From positions 372,001 to 436,000 of the forward strand of contig JAWHQI010000276.1 in the NCBI GenBank assembly GCA_033032865.1: 64,000 nucleotides of DNA, in the 5' to 3' direction. The translations under genes were made by a program, and so were the position numbers. This document shows positions 1 through 11,045 of the stretch, piece after piece. Numbering within the stretch: position 1 is the first letter of the stretch; every line of letters starts with the position of its first letter. The notes beneath the pieces were generated by a model. That model was given only the letters and a program-made list of their open reading frames with translations, searched no databases and was not told where the DNA came from. Source of the DNA: Dactylorhiza incarnata (taxonomy: Eukaryota; Streptophyta; Magnoliopsida; Asparagales; Orchidaceae).

Positions 1-2720
1 CGCTCGATCGTGCCGTCAGCCATCTTCTTAATCTTATAGACCCACTTGCATGTCACAAGGGTAATGCCCTTGGGCCTGGGCACTAGAGACCAAGTCTCAT
101 TCTTCTTGAGAGCAACCATCTCCTCCTGCATAGCAATGTCTCACTGCTTCACGCCTTTGGCCTTCTCAAAGCTCGACGGCTCCCTCTCATCCAAGGGACC
201 AGCAAAGAAACATGAGACGAAGCTCACCATGTTTCCTCCTTTGTATCGATCCGGTGGCTTGATAGTCCTCTTCGACCTCCTAAGAGGTTACACCTGACTA
301 ACCACCTCCTCAGCTGCTTCTTCTATGATAGCTCCTCTTCCAGACAAACTTGGAGCATTGCTCCCCCTACTTCCAGAACCTGAAGCCTCCATCTCTGAGC
401 TTGACACAACTGGATCTCCTGGTGAAACAAGCAACTCCACTTGAAGATTTTCCATAGCCTTCCGTTCTTCATCAACCCTGCTCTTTAGTAGTTCAACTCC
501 TGAACTCCCCTTGTAGGAAGTCACCTCATCGAACACCAAATCCTAAGATACCACTGATCTCTGTGTCTCAGGATCCATGCATCTCCACCCCTTCTTCCGC
601 TCATCATATCCAACAAAGACTAGCTTCCTTGCTTTCGCATCTAGCTTTGTCCGAAGAGCATCAGGAATATGCACATAACAGGTTGACCTGAACACCCAAA
701 GGTGTGCAAAACTTGGTTTCTCCTTGAATATCAGTTCGTGAGGGGTCTTCATGTTGATAGGACTTAGAGGCATCCTGTTGATGACGTATGCTGCACAAGA
801 CATTCCCTCCGCCCAGAAGGACTTTGGGATGCTCTTGGCATGAATCCAGCATTTGCAGGTTTCTGTCAGATGATGGATGTTCCTCACCACAACACTGTTT
901 TGCTGTGGAGTATAGGCACAAGTGAGCTCTCTCCGGACGCCGTGCTTCCTGCAAAAACTTGATAACTCACCAGAGCGGAACTCCCCACCATTGTCAGTTC
1001 TCAATTTTTTCACACGCAGGCCTAACCGACCTTCCACCAGCTCCTTGAACTCCACGAACTTTGCAAAAGCTTTCGACTTCTCTTTCAGAAAATACACCCA
1101 GACATATCTGGTGTAATCATCAATCAACACCAATATATATATGTCGCCTCCAAGGCTTGGGGTGGCAGTCGGTCCCATCAAATCGCCGTCAATGCACTCC
1201 AACGGCGCTTTGCATCTTGTTTGCGATTTATCAAATGGAAGTCGATGAGACTTACCAAACTGACATCCCGCACAAACATGACCGTCTCCATAGGACGACA
1301 AGCTAGGCAAGCCCTTGACAAGGCCCCTTTCCTCCATAGCCTTTAATTTGTCCATGCTAACATGCCCCAACCTTTCATGCCAGATAGCCGCGCTATCATT
1401 GGGCTTCATTTTGTCAACATAGGTACTTGTCGATAAAACGAACAAGTCCTTTACCTGCTTTCCAACATGAATTACATCTCCCTTTATCTCCGGATGAGTT
1501 TTAAGAAACTTCACTTCTGTTGGGCCAAACAGAACGTGATAACCGGCATCGACTGCATTGGTCACAGAGAAGAGATTTTTCTTCATACCCGGCATGTGAT
1601 AAACACTCCTCAAGGTGAGTGGACCCTTATCACTGCTCAGAGAGACAACACCTTCTTATTCTACTGCATGAATAGAATTACCAGCCGTAATGATAGCATC
1701 GTTACCTGAGTAAGGTGCCAAAGAAGAGAACTTTGATTCATCCCCGGTGAGGTGATGCCCACACCCTGAATCCACGATCCAATCCTCTTCGAAGTTGATA
1801 GCAGCCAAGGCCTTAACGGGCATCGTCGTCATATTGCCCGCAAAGGCTCCTCCCCATCCAGCATCATCAGACTTTGGCTTCTCGTTCGCCGCTGCATGTC
1901 CCGGCTGAAGATTAACCCGACAATCCTTCTTGAAGTGGCTGGTCTTATTGCACCTGAAACACCTTGGTCCCTCTCCCTTCTTCTTCCCATCAGACTTAGA
2001 AGCATAACCCCTATCCTGCTGACCTGAAGTATAGGGTCCATCCTGACCTGGCTTCTTCTTCTCCCACTTCTTCTTCTTCTCAGAGAACAACACATCACTA
2101 TCTCCCCCAGAGATAGAAGTCCCCGCCATCTGTCTTGGCAAACTTTCCTGCGAAGCAAGTAAGTTCTCCAGCTCCAACAGAGATGGCTAATTTGCCCAAC
2201 CCTAAACTGACGTCACAAAGGCAAGATACTCCTTCCGCAACCCGCGGATGATATTCCTCTTCAGTTTTGCCTCCGAGATGGGTTCATCAGGGTCCAATGC
2301 AGAAATCTCTGCAGTGAGGTTTTTCATCTTGAGAAAGAAGGTAGAGATAGAAAGATCACCTTGAGAGGCCTTTGCCAACTCATTTTCAAGAAACTGTAGT
2401 CGAGCTACATTCTTCTTATTGAACAGCCCATCCAAAGACGTCCAAATCTCAGCAGTAGATTTACATCCAATGATGTGATCGAATAGCTCTGGTGAGACAG
2501 CCCTCTTGAGTGTGAACTTTGCCTTTGCATTAGTCCTCCTCCAAAGTCCCACCTCTGCCATATTATCTCCTACTAGAAACACTTCTTGTTTGTCTTCTCC
2601 TCCAACTATCTCCCATAGATCCTCGCCAAGCTAGTAACTCTCCATACACGACCTCCACTTCTTGTAGTTAGTCGATGTGAGAAGTTCAATGCCAAGACCT
2701 CTTGCGTATCCATCTTCCAT
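1..2720 (-). pseudogene. Copia-1 gag-pol (gag, protease, integrase, start of RT), decayed
   Basis: One minus-strand frame runs from the ATG at 2720 to the window edge. I find only point stop codons in it, at about 2633, 2204, 2189, 1655, 542, 290 and 143, and no frameshift. In order it encodes a UBN2-type gag capsid region (2720-2180), a CCHC zinc knuckle with C-R-C-N spacing (about 1960), an aspartic protease with an intact DSG triad in the string DWIVDSGCGHH (about 1770), an integrase HHCC finger (HERLGH then CAGCQFGK), the integrase catalytic core, and the RT amino end (1-290). The third catalytic acidic residue of integrase appears lost: the block that normally reads ERK/ERN reads VVVRN near 880. 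Most stops look like single transitions from Gln or Trp codons. The element cannot be autonomous. Confidence 0.9.
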
Positions 2721-2797
2721 GGCAAACAATGTGGTCACTTTTTCGCAAAGACGATGGCAACTCAAGTTGATCACTGCTTATCCACTCCAACAACCTG

Positions 2798-2809
2798 GCT
2801 CTGATACCA
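2798..2809 (-). other. Primer-binding site (initiator Met tRNA), Copia-1
   Basis: The minus strand reads TGGTATCAGAGC immediately after the 3' end of the LTR, a full match to the usual plant initiator-Met tRNA primer site. It fixes the element's orientation and the LTR edge. Confidence 0.93.
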
Positions 2810-4052
2810 TGTTAAAATTTTTTATTTGAATCATTTAGGAGTAAGCAGGAGTTGCATCAACTGAGTTATAGCCAAACAACCACAATGCCAAATAACAACA
2901 CAATAGCCTTTATTGAATCATAATGCTTTATTACACTTCGAGACATATATGGCGATACATGATTCATAAGAATCACGGAGAAGAGAATAACAAAAAACAC
3001 ACCAAAAAACAAATCTGGCAGCTTGACAAGCAGAGACCGCACAGACCGCTGAACTCCAAAAACTGCCCGGCTTGACCTGAGACCGCACGAACAGAAAACA
3101 GGAAAGACCGCAACTCGGATCACCCGACTTGACCTGTACTGCCAGTCCGCCACCTCAGACTGCACGAACAAGAGCTTATTGAACTGAACAAAGAACTGAA
3201 GCTATCGCCAGACCGCAACTCAGATCGCCTAACCGTTGAAGGTCACCTGATCGCTGAGCTCGCTGTGAACAGCACAAGAACAACATAAACCAGTCCGCAA
3301 ACAAGCCGCTGGGAAATCACCAAGGAAGGAGACCGCAACCTGCTGACCGCACACCTGCAAACACAACAAACAGTCAACTCGCTTCCGAGACCGCCCGACC
3401 TCAAAGTGAGACCGCACGAAACAAGCCAGGCTCTAGTTCTTACAGTTCTCGTTATGAATGACGGGCCCTGCACCCCTATTTATAGGCGTGTGGACGGATG
3501 TCATCACTTCCACAAGAGAGATACAATCACCACCCGTCAGATCACGAGTGGTCTCGCAAAGCAGACCGCGTGACCAGACTACTTGGACAACAGCCTGTCC
3601 AAGACCGCGAAACAGAAGAAGACCGCGCACAAGCCACGCGAACCCAGAACACTCCTTCCTTAGACCACTTAGAGCAAACCAAGAACATCTGTCCGACTTA
3701 GAATAAGTCACCAGACCGACCAGCATAAGCCGCCCGGTCACAGTGGTTACACAAGAACAGACCGCCCGGTCTTCTATATAGAAGATAGAACAACCAAACA
3801 GACCAACCTGGGAGGAGACCGGAACAAACAAGAAAGACCGCCCAGTCTTCTACAAAGAAGATAGACTAACCAAGTAGAACAACCCGGAAGGAGACCGAAA
3901 CAAACAAGAACAGATCGCCCAACCACAGCAGGTCGCCAGAAACAGACCGGCAGAACCAGACCGGTAGAGCACCAGAGCAGAGGCCGCGCGGTCTCTGCGG
4001 TCTCCAAAAACAGACCGTCGGTCACCTTCCACTTCACTTCAAAATTTCAACA
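2810..4052 (-). repeat. Copia-1 5' LTR (about 1.24 kb)
   Basis: On the minus strand the LTR starts TGTTGAAATTTTG at 4052 and ends TTTTAACA at 2810, next to the primer site. It is packed with the short motif GACCGC/GCGGTC (at least 14 copies by eye, often as AGACCGC), spread along most of its length. It is clearly related to the Copia-2 LTR but diverged. Several short open frames inside it (for example 3433-3831) show no recognisable protein and are treated as noncoding. Confidence 0.88.
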
Positions 4053-5460
4053 CCCTTGACTAGACCTTTTATCGCCATAGCCTTTAGCTTATCCATCCCT
4101 ACATGCCCCAACCTCTCGTGCCATATAACAGCACTATTATTTGTCCTCATCTTGTCAACATAAGAACTTGTCGATAAGACGAACAAGTCTTTTCCCTTCT
4201 CCCGACATGAACGACATCCGCCTTGACCGCCTCAACATTTCGTAGAAACCTCACTTCTGTTGGACCGAACAGAATGTGATACCCAGCGTCTACATCGTTG
4301 CTCACGGAGAAGAGGTTTTTCCTCATTCCGGGCACATGATAGACACTCTTCAACGTTAGTGGCCCCCTATCACTTCCCAAGGAAACAACCCCCACCTTCT
4401 CGACAGTATGCACAGTATTATCAGCAGTTATGATGGCATCATTACATGAGTAAGGCTGCGCTGAAGAAAGCTTTGACTCATCCCCGGTGAGGTGATGACC
4501 ACACCCCAAGTGCACGATCCAGTCCTCCTGATAGTTGATAGGAGCCGCAGTTCCGACAGAAGCCGAGAAGGCTCCTCCGCATACTCCATCATTTTTCCTG
4601 GCCTCAGTTTCCTCCCTTCCTGCAGCAGCATGCCCTGGCTGAAGATTCACCCGGCAATCCTTCCTGATGTGACCAAGCTTTCCGCATCTAAAGCATTTGG
4701 GTCCTTCTCCCTTCTTCTTCCCTTTAGCCTTGGGAGCATAGCCCCTCTCATGCTGTCCAGAAGTTGAAGGCCCATTGCCTCCAGTGGTATTCTTCTTCAT
4801 ATCCCATTTCTTCTTCTTCCTTATGAAGAGCACCTCGCCTTCTCCCCCAGACAGTGACACCCCCGCCATCTGCCTTGCTAGGCTCTCCTGCGACGCAAGC
4901 AGATTCTCCAGCTCCACCAGAGATGGCTGATTTGCCCAACCCTGCACTGATGTAACAAAGGCCACATACTCCTTTCGCAAGCCACGGAAGATGTGCCTCT
5001 TCAGGTTCGCCTCAGAAATTGGCTCATCAGGATCCAGTGCTAAAATCTCAGCGCACAGGTTCTTTATCTTCAGGAAGAACGTAGAAATAGAGAGATCTCC
5101 CTGAGCCGACCTAGCCAGCTCATTTTCCAGGAACTGTAGCCTCGCTACATTCTTCTTGTTAAACAGCCCATCCAGGGCTCTCCAGATCTCGGCAACTGAT
5201 CCACACCCTAAGATGTGATCGAATAGGTCAGGTGATATTGCCCTTTTCAGAGTGAACTCTGCTTTTGCATTAATCTTCCTCCAGTTCCTCACCTCATGAC
5301 CATTATCCCCAACTAGGACAACTTCCTTTGTACTATCTCTTCCAACCACCTCCCAGAGGTCCTCACCCAGAAGATAACTCTGCATGCACGACTTTCACTT
5401 CTTAAAGTTGATCGATGTGAGCATCTCAATTCCAACACCTCTTGCAAAACCTGCTTCCAT
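4053..5460 (-). pseudogene. Copia-2 gag-protease-integrase fragment, decayed
   Basis: The frame opens at the ATG at 5460 (gag start MEAGFARGVG, parallel to Copia-1) and has a TGA at 5395-5397. It then stays open to about 4195, where a one-base shift moves it to another frame that continues to 4053. It contains the UBN2-type gag region, a CCHC knuckle (CFRCGKLGHIRKDC, about 4680), the protease and the start of the integrase zinc finger (HERLGH, about 4110). The protease active-site triad is destroyed: where Copia-1 has DSG this copy reads HLG in DWIVHLGCGHH (about 4510). Loss of the catalytic Asp plus the stop and shift make it non-functional. Confidence 0.9.
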
Positions 5461-5535
5461 GGCTCTACCACTGGTTCCTTCTTCACAAAGGCGTGGCAAC
5501 TTTAAGTTGTTCACTGCTCTATCCACTCCAACCTC

Positions 5536-5547
5536 TCTCTGATACCA
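5536..5547 (-). other. Primer-binding site (initiator Met tRNA), Copia-2
   Basis: The minus strand reads TGGTATCAGAGA directly after the LTR end, one mismatch from the initiator-Met consensus. It abuts the LTR without a spacer, as in Copia-1. Confidence 0.88.
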
Positions 5548-6773
5548 TGTGAAAATTTCCGTAGATCTAGGAGTGACCATGAATCGTACAACTTAAAGTT
5601 ACAGCCAACAACCAGAAGCACATGAAGCAAATCAAACTTTATTGATAACAGTAGAAATCTTCATTACAGAGCAAGGTATACATGACGAGACATGATTTCG
5701 CCAGTACACAAAACCAAAAAAAGAAGTACAATGCTGAAGAACGATAACTGGCGGTCTGAACACAGAAACTGCCTGACCGCGCAACCTGGGTGTTCGCGCG
5801 ACTAGAAAAGGAGACCGCGCGAACAGACTGCCAGCGACTTGAACATCACCACTGAAGACGCGACCTCCCAAACTCCACTGATTCTCTCGAACTCCAGCAA
5901 CCCATAGTGCAATAAGCTAGACCGCTCGTACACTTTAGAAGAAGAGGTGACCGCTGCTGTCCGCACTATCCGCAGAAGCTGCATAAAGGAAATTCAATCA
6001 ACAAACCGGGTGGTCACAAAAAGAGACTGCAAGCTCTAGGCGCGAGTTCAGCTTACACTTGGTGCGATTGATTGTGCTGCTATAGTGACTCCTATTTATA
6101 GGTGTGTAATCAGATCCAGTCACCACCCTATGAGATAGAGTCACCGCCCTGACCGCGCGACCTAAACTGGTCAACCCAAGGGGTCAGCAGAAGATCGCTT
6201 TGCGCTTTGTGAGCTCGCCTACTTCAAGCCTGACCAGGAGATCGCCACTCCTCCGAGAAGCCGCGCGATCATGACAAACCGCACGGTCATGATGCCCACC
6301 ACCAGTGTTTGCCTATACGAGACCTCCTTCAAAGACCGCAAACACAGCCAAGTTGACTAAGGCAACAGCCCGCCAAGTCGACCAACACCAGTGTTCGCAT
6401 ACACCAGCAGATCACCAAAGGACCATCTTATGCGAACACAAGAGGAAATCGCGCGACTAAGAGAACCTTAGTCGACGCGCACCAACAAGAACCCGCACAG
6501 ACACCAGACCGGACTGTCAGATACAGAAAACAAACCACGCGGTTAACAGGTTAACCCGCACGGTACAGAAAATAGCTCACCACGCGGTCTCACGAACCAG
6601 ACCACGCGGCCTCACCTCGGCAACCTTGGACAGAGAGAACGGCGGTCAGACTGAATAACCTGCGGCTAGACCGAATAGGTCAGACCGCAGAGGAGACCAC
6701 AAGATCGCGCGGTTGGACCAACCGTGCGGTCTCCTCCCAGACCGCCAACTTCACACTTCAACAATTTTCAACA
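5548..6773 (-). repeat. Copia-2 5' LTR (about 1.23 kb)
   Basis: On the minus strand it begins TGTTGAAAATTG at 6773 and ends ATTTTCACA at 5548. Like the Copia-1 LTR it is studded with GACCGC/GCGGTC. It also carries longer dyads such as CCGCACGGTCAT (6279-6290) and CCGTGCGGTCT (about 6722-6732), which resemble motifs in the gypsy LTRs of this window. I see no supported gene in it. Confidence 0.87.
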
Positions 6774-7260
6774 CATACCATAAGACGCTTGTAAGCCAAT
6801 ACAAAACCACTACATCCTCCATCAGAAGGAGTACCTGCAGTGGTGATCTCTGCCAAAAACAAAAGAAAATATACAAAATAAAATGAAATACAACTAACTA
6901 AACTAAACTAGATGAAATAAAAATGCAGGAAAAGTTAGATAACTACTGGGGTTATTGTCCTCCCAGCACGACTTATTCAAGACTTTAAGAGTTCTAGCTA
7001 ATGGGAGTATGAAAAAGGAAATGTACAGGTAACTATTCTAATATGCGTGTAGGTAGCGGGTACCGATACGGCTACAAAACAATTACCCCCCTACCTAAAT
7101 ATAAATAATACATGTGCTTCACAAGTAGAGGGAATATAAAGTAAGAAGAGGAGGAGGAGTACTCCTCACAAATCTCACCAAAAACATCCTTGCCCAGCAA
7201 GGTGTTGTCTTCAGGGAGGCGGGAGGAAGAAAAGGTAATGAGTGAGGCTTCCTTTAGGGA
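6774..7260 (-). other. Internal region of Tat/Athila-like element, no gene recognised
   Basis: AT-rich stretch between the Copia-2 LTR and the acidic tail of the zinc-knuckle frame. It contains an A-rich run (about 6855-6925) and no long open frame or motif that I can assign. It may be the spacer leading to gag, which would lie beyond the Copia-2 insertion. Confidence 0.5.
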
Positions 7261-7267
7261 GGAGGGA

Positions 7268-8312
7268 TCAATCTCCTCCATGAGAGGATACACTCCTCAT
7301 TGACTTGAGCAAAATGCTCCAAGTCCTCCTTGAGTACCTATGAAGACTCAACCTGCACAGGCTCAAATGATGAAGGGGGTCAAGAATTAAAAGAGAAGAA
7401 AAACATAAACACACATCAATCGGGGGAGTGGTCCCGGTCTCACTCCCAGCAGGATCCAAGCATAGATCACTGTCGGTATCATATGAGTCATAGCGAGGGG
7501 AGTCTAAAAGCTCAAGGTCCTCGGTGTTGAGTTGGACCTCCTCATCCAATAAGGAAGTGCAAACCTCCTCATCAGAAAGGATTTCCTCCTCATACCACCT
7601 CGGTGCGTCACCGTGTTCTAAGGAGTCACACTCCCCATCGGGGAGAATAACTTCCTCATCCAACTTTGGCGCATCCTCAGGCTTCGAATGAACTTCCTGT
7701 CTAACATCATCAACCAACTCACAAAAAATAGGTGCAGAGAGTTCTTGCAAAGACAGCGGAGGAACAGAGGTAATAACATTATCAGAAAAAAATGTGCACA
7801 GTTTCCTCCGGGGGTGAATCTAAATGGAGTGACGAATGCGCTGGGAGAGAGGTGTCCACCGTGTCATCACACTAATCAGCAGAAAATCTGATGGGGATAT
7901 CCACAGTAGTCCCCCATAGACAAGGTGGTACTGTGAATATATCATTAGAATCAGAATGAGGACCAAAATGAGAGGTGGATGGAATGATGCGAACATCAGT
8001 TTCATCATCCTCCTCCATATGGCGCTGAAATTCTGCACAATCTTTCAATGCGTGCTCGGTGCTATGACAACACAAACACCATTTTCCATTACTCCTCGGT
8101 CTAGATGGGGACGTAGAGGAATATGAAAACGGTAAATGGGGTGAAGAAGAGTGACCATAAGACTTAGGTACGGTGTATGAAGTACTGTAAGAGGACGGCG
8201 CTCCATAAAATGGGCCTCGAGTACTATGCCCAATATCTCCCGCGAGGCATTTATCACTAGAATGATTAAAATCTCCACAACATCTACAACGGATATTAAA
8301 AGCAGAAAACAT
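7268..8312 (-). pseudogene. Two-zinc-knuckle protein with acidic tail, unknown function, broken
   Basis: The frame starts at the ATG at 8312, about 210 nt after the primer site. The first 146 codons hold two exact CX2CX4HX4C knuckles, one at residues 9-22 (ends SSDKC) and one near residues 78-91 (ends ALKDC), separated by a Ser/Pro/Tyr-rich linker. A TAG at about 7870 and a shift at an A7 run (about 7786-7792) separate this from a second open stretch (7750 to about 7336) that is very rich in Asp and Glu. Beyond about 7336 the frame looks random. The continuity of the frame and knuckle spacing suggest one former protein of roughly 320 residues. No capsid homology is visible, so it is not ordinary gag. 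Its position matches the extra frame upstream of gag in some Tat-lineage elements such as Ogre; that link is inference. Confidence 0.55.
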
Positions 8313-8525
8313 GATGTAGCGGGGGAGAATTCACCAACAGATAAAATTTCATTGCAAAAATTAACTACACGCAAGAAAAAAAATTTGAATGCTTGCTTGA
8401 GATAAATCACAAAATAGATAAGGAATAAAGAAATTTAAAATGACAAATTCTAAGAACTAAAACAAAGAAGAAGATGGTATAAACAAATGGAAAAGGGCTT
8501 CTATCTCTCGACTTGTGCACATCAT

Positions 8526-8536
8526 CAACGGTGCCA
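8526..8536 (-). other. Primer-binding site, tRNA-Asp-like
   Basis: The minus strand reads TGGCACCGTTG six bases after the LTR end, close to the TGGCGCCGTTG start used by Athila-type elements (one mismatch). Homology to the tRNA breaks down after these 11 bases. Confidence 0.65.
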
Positions 8537-8784
8537 AAAACATGATGCGCGAATCTAGCACACCGCTATAGGCGGTAGCAAGACTGCCGCACAAAACGGC
8601 AGTGTACCGATCATTCAAGTAATATAAAATGTGGGAGTTAATCTCCAAGTATCAAATATTTAAGGAACACAGTAAGGTGGAGTTATCTTTTGAGGAGGGA
8701 CTTGAGATTGAAGTCCTTTAAGTTGGATGGATTATAGACGGGTTGATATGATTTATGGAAAATAAAAGAAAAGAAACTAAACAA

Positions 8785-9100
8785 CTACTATCCAGGCCGC
8801 TATGCACTGCTTCGATGGGCGGATGGAAACTATGCAGGCCGCTATGCACTACTTCGTTAGGCGAATGGACGAGAAGGCAAGCAGATGAGGTGAGTGTAAC
8901 TGCGGAAAGGTTTGAGGGCCGTTAGCAACTCTTGGATAGGTGGATGGATTACATGGGCCTCTATGCACCTCTTCGCTGCGCGGATGGAAGAGTAGGCTTG
9001 CGGATGGAATGGTTCACACCGGCGAAGTTGAGGTGGATTACACTGGCCGTTTGCACCACTTAGCTTGGCGGATGGAAGAGTCGGCACACAAAATGGATGA
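8785..9100. repeat. Degenerate minisatellite in LTR
   Basis: Imperfect repeats of a unit containing GGCCGCTATGCACT..CTTCG followed by GGCGGATGGA recur at about 8790, 8837, 8925, 8960 and 9050. Spacing is irregular and the units are strongly diverged. Confidence 0.7.
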
Positions 9101-9689
9101 GAAGGCTAGCGGAATGAAGTGGAGGGTGGAGTGGATTTGGTGGCGCACCTCAAATACATATTTAAACAAGATAATTTCATAAAAGGATGAAATAAGAATT
9201 AACACACAAGTTTATAGTGCACATCATCAATAAAATGAAGATTACATTCATAAACATCCATACAAGTTAGTGAAAAAGGCAAGTGATACGGCCGCATCCT
9301 GAGGCTTATTGTAGATTCTCGGTAGGAATCGTCAGGTTGTCAATCTGAATCCTAGCTCGGTCCAAACTATCGGCCGGGGTAGAGAAGGGTTGTCACTTCC
9401 ACCCAATGGGCCTGTCTTCTCCGGTAAACTACAATCCGGTCACGTCCGATGCGAAGAATTCTTTGCTTGGCGATGAAGATGAGGGTGGAATCCTCTCCTT
9501 GAAGCACTTGGATGATGGAGGCAGCCGAGAGGATTCTCTGGCTTTGGAGCGCTCCTTAAGGTGGGCGGCGATGAAGCGGCGAAAATGGCGCGGAGTAGAA
9601 CTGGTGGGCGCAAAAAAGATGATTCCCCTGGTCTAGGGCGGATCGTGTCGCTTAAATAGAAAAACAATCAGAAATTGGTAACGCACAGC

Positions 9690-9990
9690 CAAACGCACGA
9701 TCGTGTGCGGACCATGCAATATTAATTAAAAAGAAAGCCCGGGAAGATGATCCAGAATGCCCGTGCGATTTTACTCACGCACGGTCAGAACAGACCGTGC
9801 GTAAAAACGCACGGGCAAATCCAAAATGCATGAAAATAGGCCAACAGAGGGGGCTCGTGCGATTTACTCACGCACGGTCGAAACCGACCGTGCGTAAATA
9901 AAATGCACGGGCAAATCTAGATCACCATTTTGGTCCACAGATAAATGCGCACGGTCGCATCGATCATGCGTCAAGTAAATGCACGACCGT
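9690..9990. repeat. Hairpin-forming CGCACGGTC block in LTR
   Basis: Three inverted-repeat units. At about 9778-9802 the arms are ACGCACGGTC and GACCGTGCGT around a short loop; a second with the same arms lies near 9871-9895; a third, imperfect one lies at about 9947-9990. Each is followed by GCACGGGCAAATC or similar. Confidence 0.8.
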
Positions 9991-10309
9991 GCGAGTCACA
10001 CAGGAAATGATTTCTACCAAAAATGGTGATCTGCCCACCTGCTCAGCACAATAAATAGCATAGAGCACTCTTCCAGCACATGAAAACAAATTAAATCAGT
10101 AATATAAGAAATGGGGAGCACAAGGTGCTTACCCCCAGTAGAATAGCGCGCAATTGCGCACCAAAATGGACCTAAACATTGCACTAATAGTGAAAGTGTG
10201 TCCAAGTGAGATATAAGCAATTAAGTACTTAAAGTGTAGTGCAAAAGCAAGAAAACAAGCCCAGATGAGTCCAAAAACCCTATATAAATCAGACTCATCA
10301 GTAGCTCCA

Positions 10310-11045
10310 GTCTATAAGCCAACATGCAGATCCACTCCAGGATCCTGTGGAGCCCCATTTATCTCGGACTGAGCTTCATCCGCCCGCATACCCGCGAGAC
10401 TCCATGCATCAGACATATCTTCAGGAACACTCGGTCTCCAACCTGAAGCTCTACCTGATGATGCCAAGCATCGTAATACTTGCCATGGCTGCTCTGGTCC
10501 TCCAGCATCCTAACTCGAATTAGTCACACCTAGGCATATGTGTCCTCCACAAATTCTGAGCCGAGCGCCTTTAAATCCTCATCCTAGATCCAAGATAGTG
10601 GAGTCATGCGCCTCCGTCCCTTTGAGGGTGGAAAGTTGTGTTGAACATCAACCAGGAGCCCAGATAAGACTGGACTGATCTTCACTTCATGGACATAAAC
10701 TGTCCATCCCAATCCAACACGATCTTCCTGGGCACACCACGATAATTGACAAACTGCTCAACAAATCCCATCAAACACCGACGAGAGCGTCCTTCTGGCG
10801 CGGTGATCCTAGCTACCTTGGTCAATCTATCCTCGATGTTCCAAATAAACTTGTTCCCGTAGTGGGGATGTGGTAACCTGTGTATGAAATCCACAATTAT
10901 ATCCTCGAGCTTCCACTCTAACACGGGCAGAGACTGTGGTAGTTCCCCAAAGACTCTTGCACTTGTCCTTCACAAAACCTATGACGTCTTTCTTTATTCC
11001 AAGAAAACACATGCTCCAGAATACACCATTTTGCCGGTGACTAAG
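10310..11045 (-). pseudogene. Integrase remnant of A'
   Basis: Reading down from about 11045, fragments in shifting frames match gypsy integrase: the zinc-finger tail, then a core start with DFIHRLPHPH and DRLTKVA (open frame 10924-10682), VPRKIVLDWDGQF at the second catalytic Asp region, and a carboxyl part near 10420-10330 corresponding to GDRVFLK, KLSPR and the start of LAYRLE. Stops and shifts are frequent. The same segment is in A at 50530-51470. The Tat/Athila-like LTR breaks it at 10301. Confidence 0.78.

Larger units (their letters stand above)
1..4052 (-). mobile_element. Copia-1: Ty1/copia LTR retrotransposon, 5' part only
   Basis: Minus-strand Ty1/copia element. From high to low coordinates it shows a 5' LTR, an initiator-Met tRNA primer-binding site, and decayed gag, protease, integrase and the first part of reverse transcriptase; the rest lies left of the window. 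Gag-protease-integrase-RT is the copia gene order. The right edge at 4052/4053 falls inside the integrase zinc finger of a related element (Copia-2), so Copia-1 inserted into Copia-2. No target duplication can be checked because the other end is outside the window. Confidence 0.93.
4053..6773 (-). mobile_element. Copia-2: Ty1/copia LTR retrotransposon, 5' part, interrupted by Copia-1
   Basis: A second minus-strand copia element of the same broad family as Copia-1: 5' LTR, initiator-Met primer site, gag, protease and the start of integrase. It stops at 4053, where Copia-1 is inserted; the remainder presumably resumes beyond the far LTR of Copia-1, outside the window. Its own right edge at 6773/6774 lies in the internal region of the Tat/Athila-like element. 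If CATAC at 6774-6778 is its target duplication, the partner copy is outside the window. Confidence 0.9.
6774..10300 (-). mobile_element. Tat/Athila-like Ty3/gypsy element, 5' LTR and leader region
   Basis: Minus-strand element made of an LTR (8543-10300), a primer site of the tRNA-Asp type used by Athila-like elements, and an internal region that runs to 6774, where Copia-2 interrupts it. No capsid, protease or RT sequence is visible in the 1.77 kb of internal sequence. It does hold a zinc-knuckle reading frame in the position where some Tat-lineage elements carry an extra frame upstream of gag. The right edge lies inside the integrase remnant of A', so this element inserted into A'; GTAGC at 10301-10305 would be the target copy. 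The lineage call rests on the TGATG...CATCA termini and the primer site and is moderately sure. Confidence 0.68.
8543..10300 (-). repeat. LTR of Tat/Athila-like element (about 1.76 kb)
   Basis: On the minus strand it begins TGATGAGTCTG at 10300 and ends GCGCATCA at 8543, giving TGATG...CATCA termini. It includes a degenerate minisatellite (8785-9100) and a block of CGCACGGTC hairpins (9690-9990). No convincing gene is present. Confidence 0.72.
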
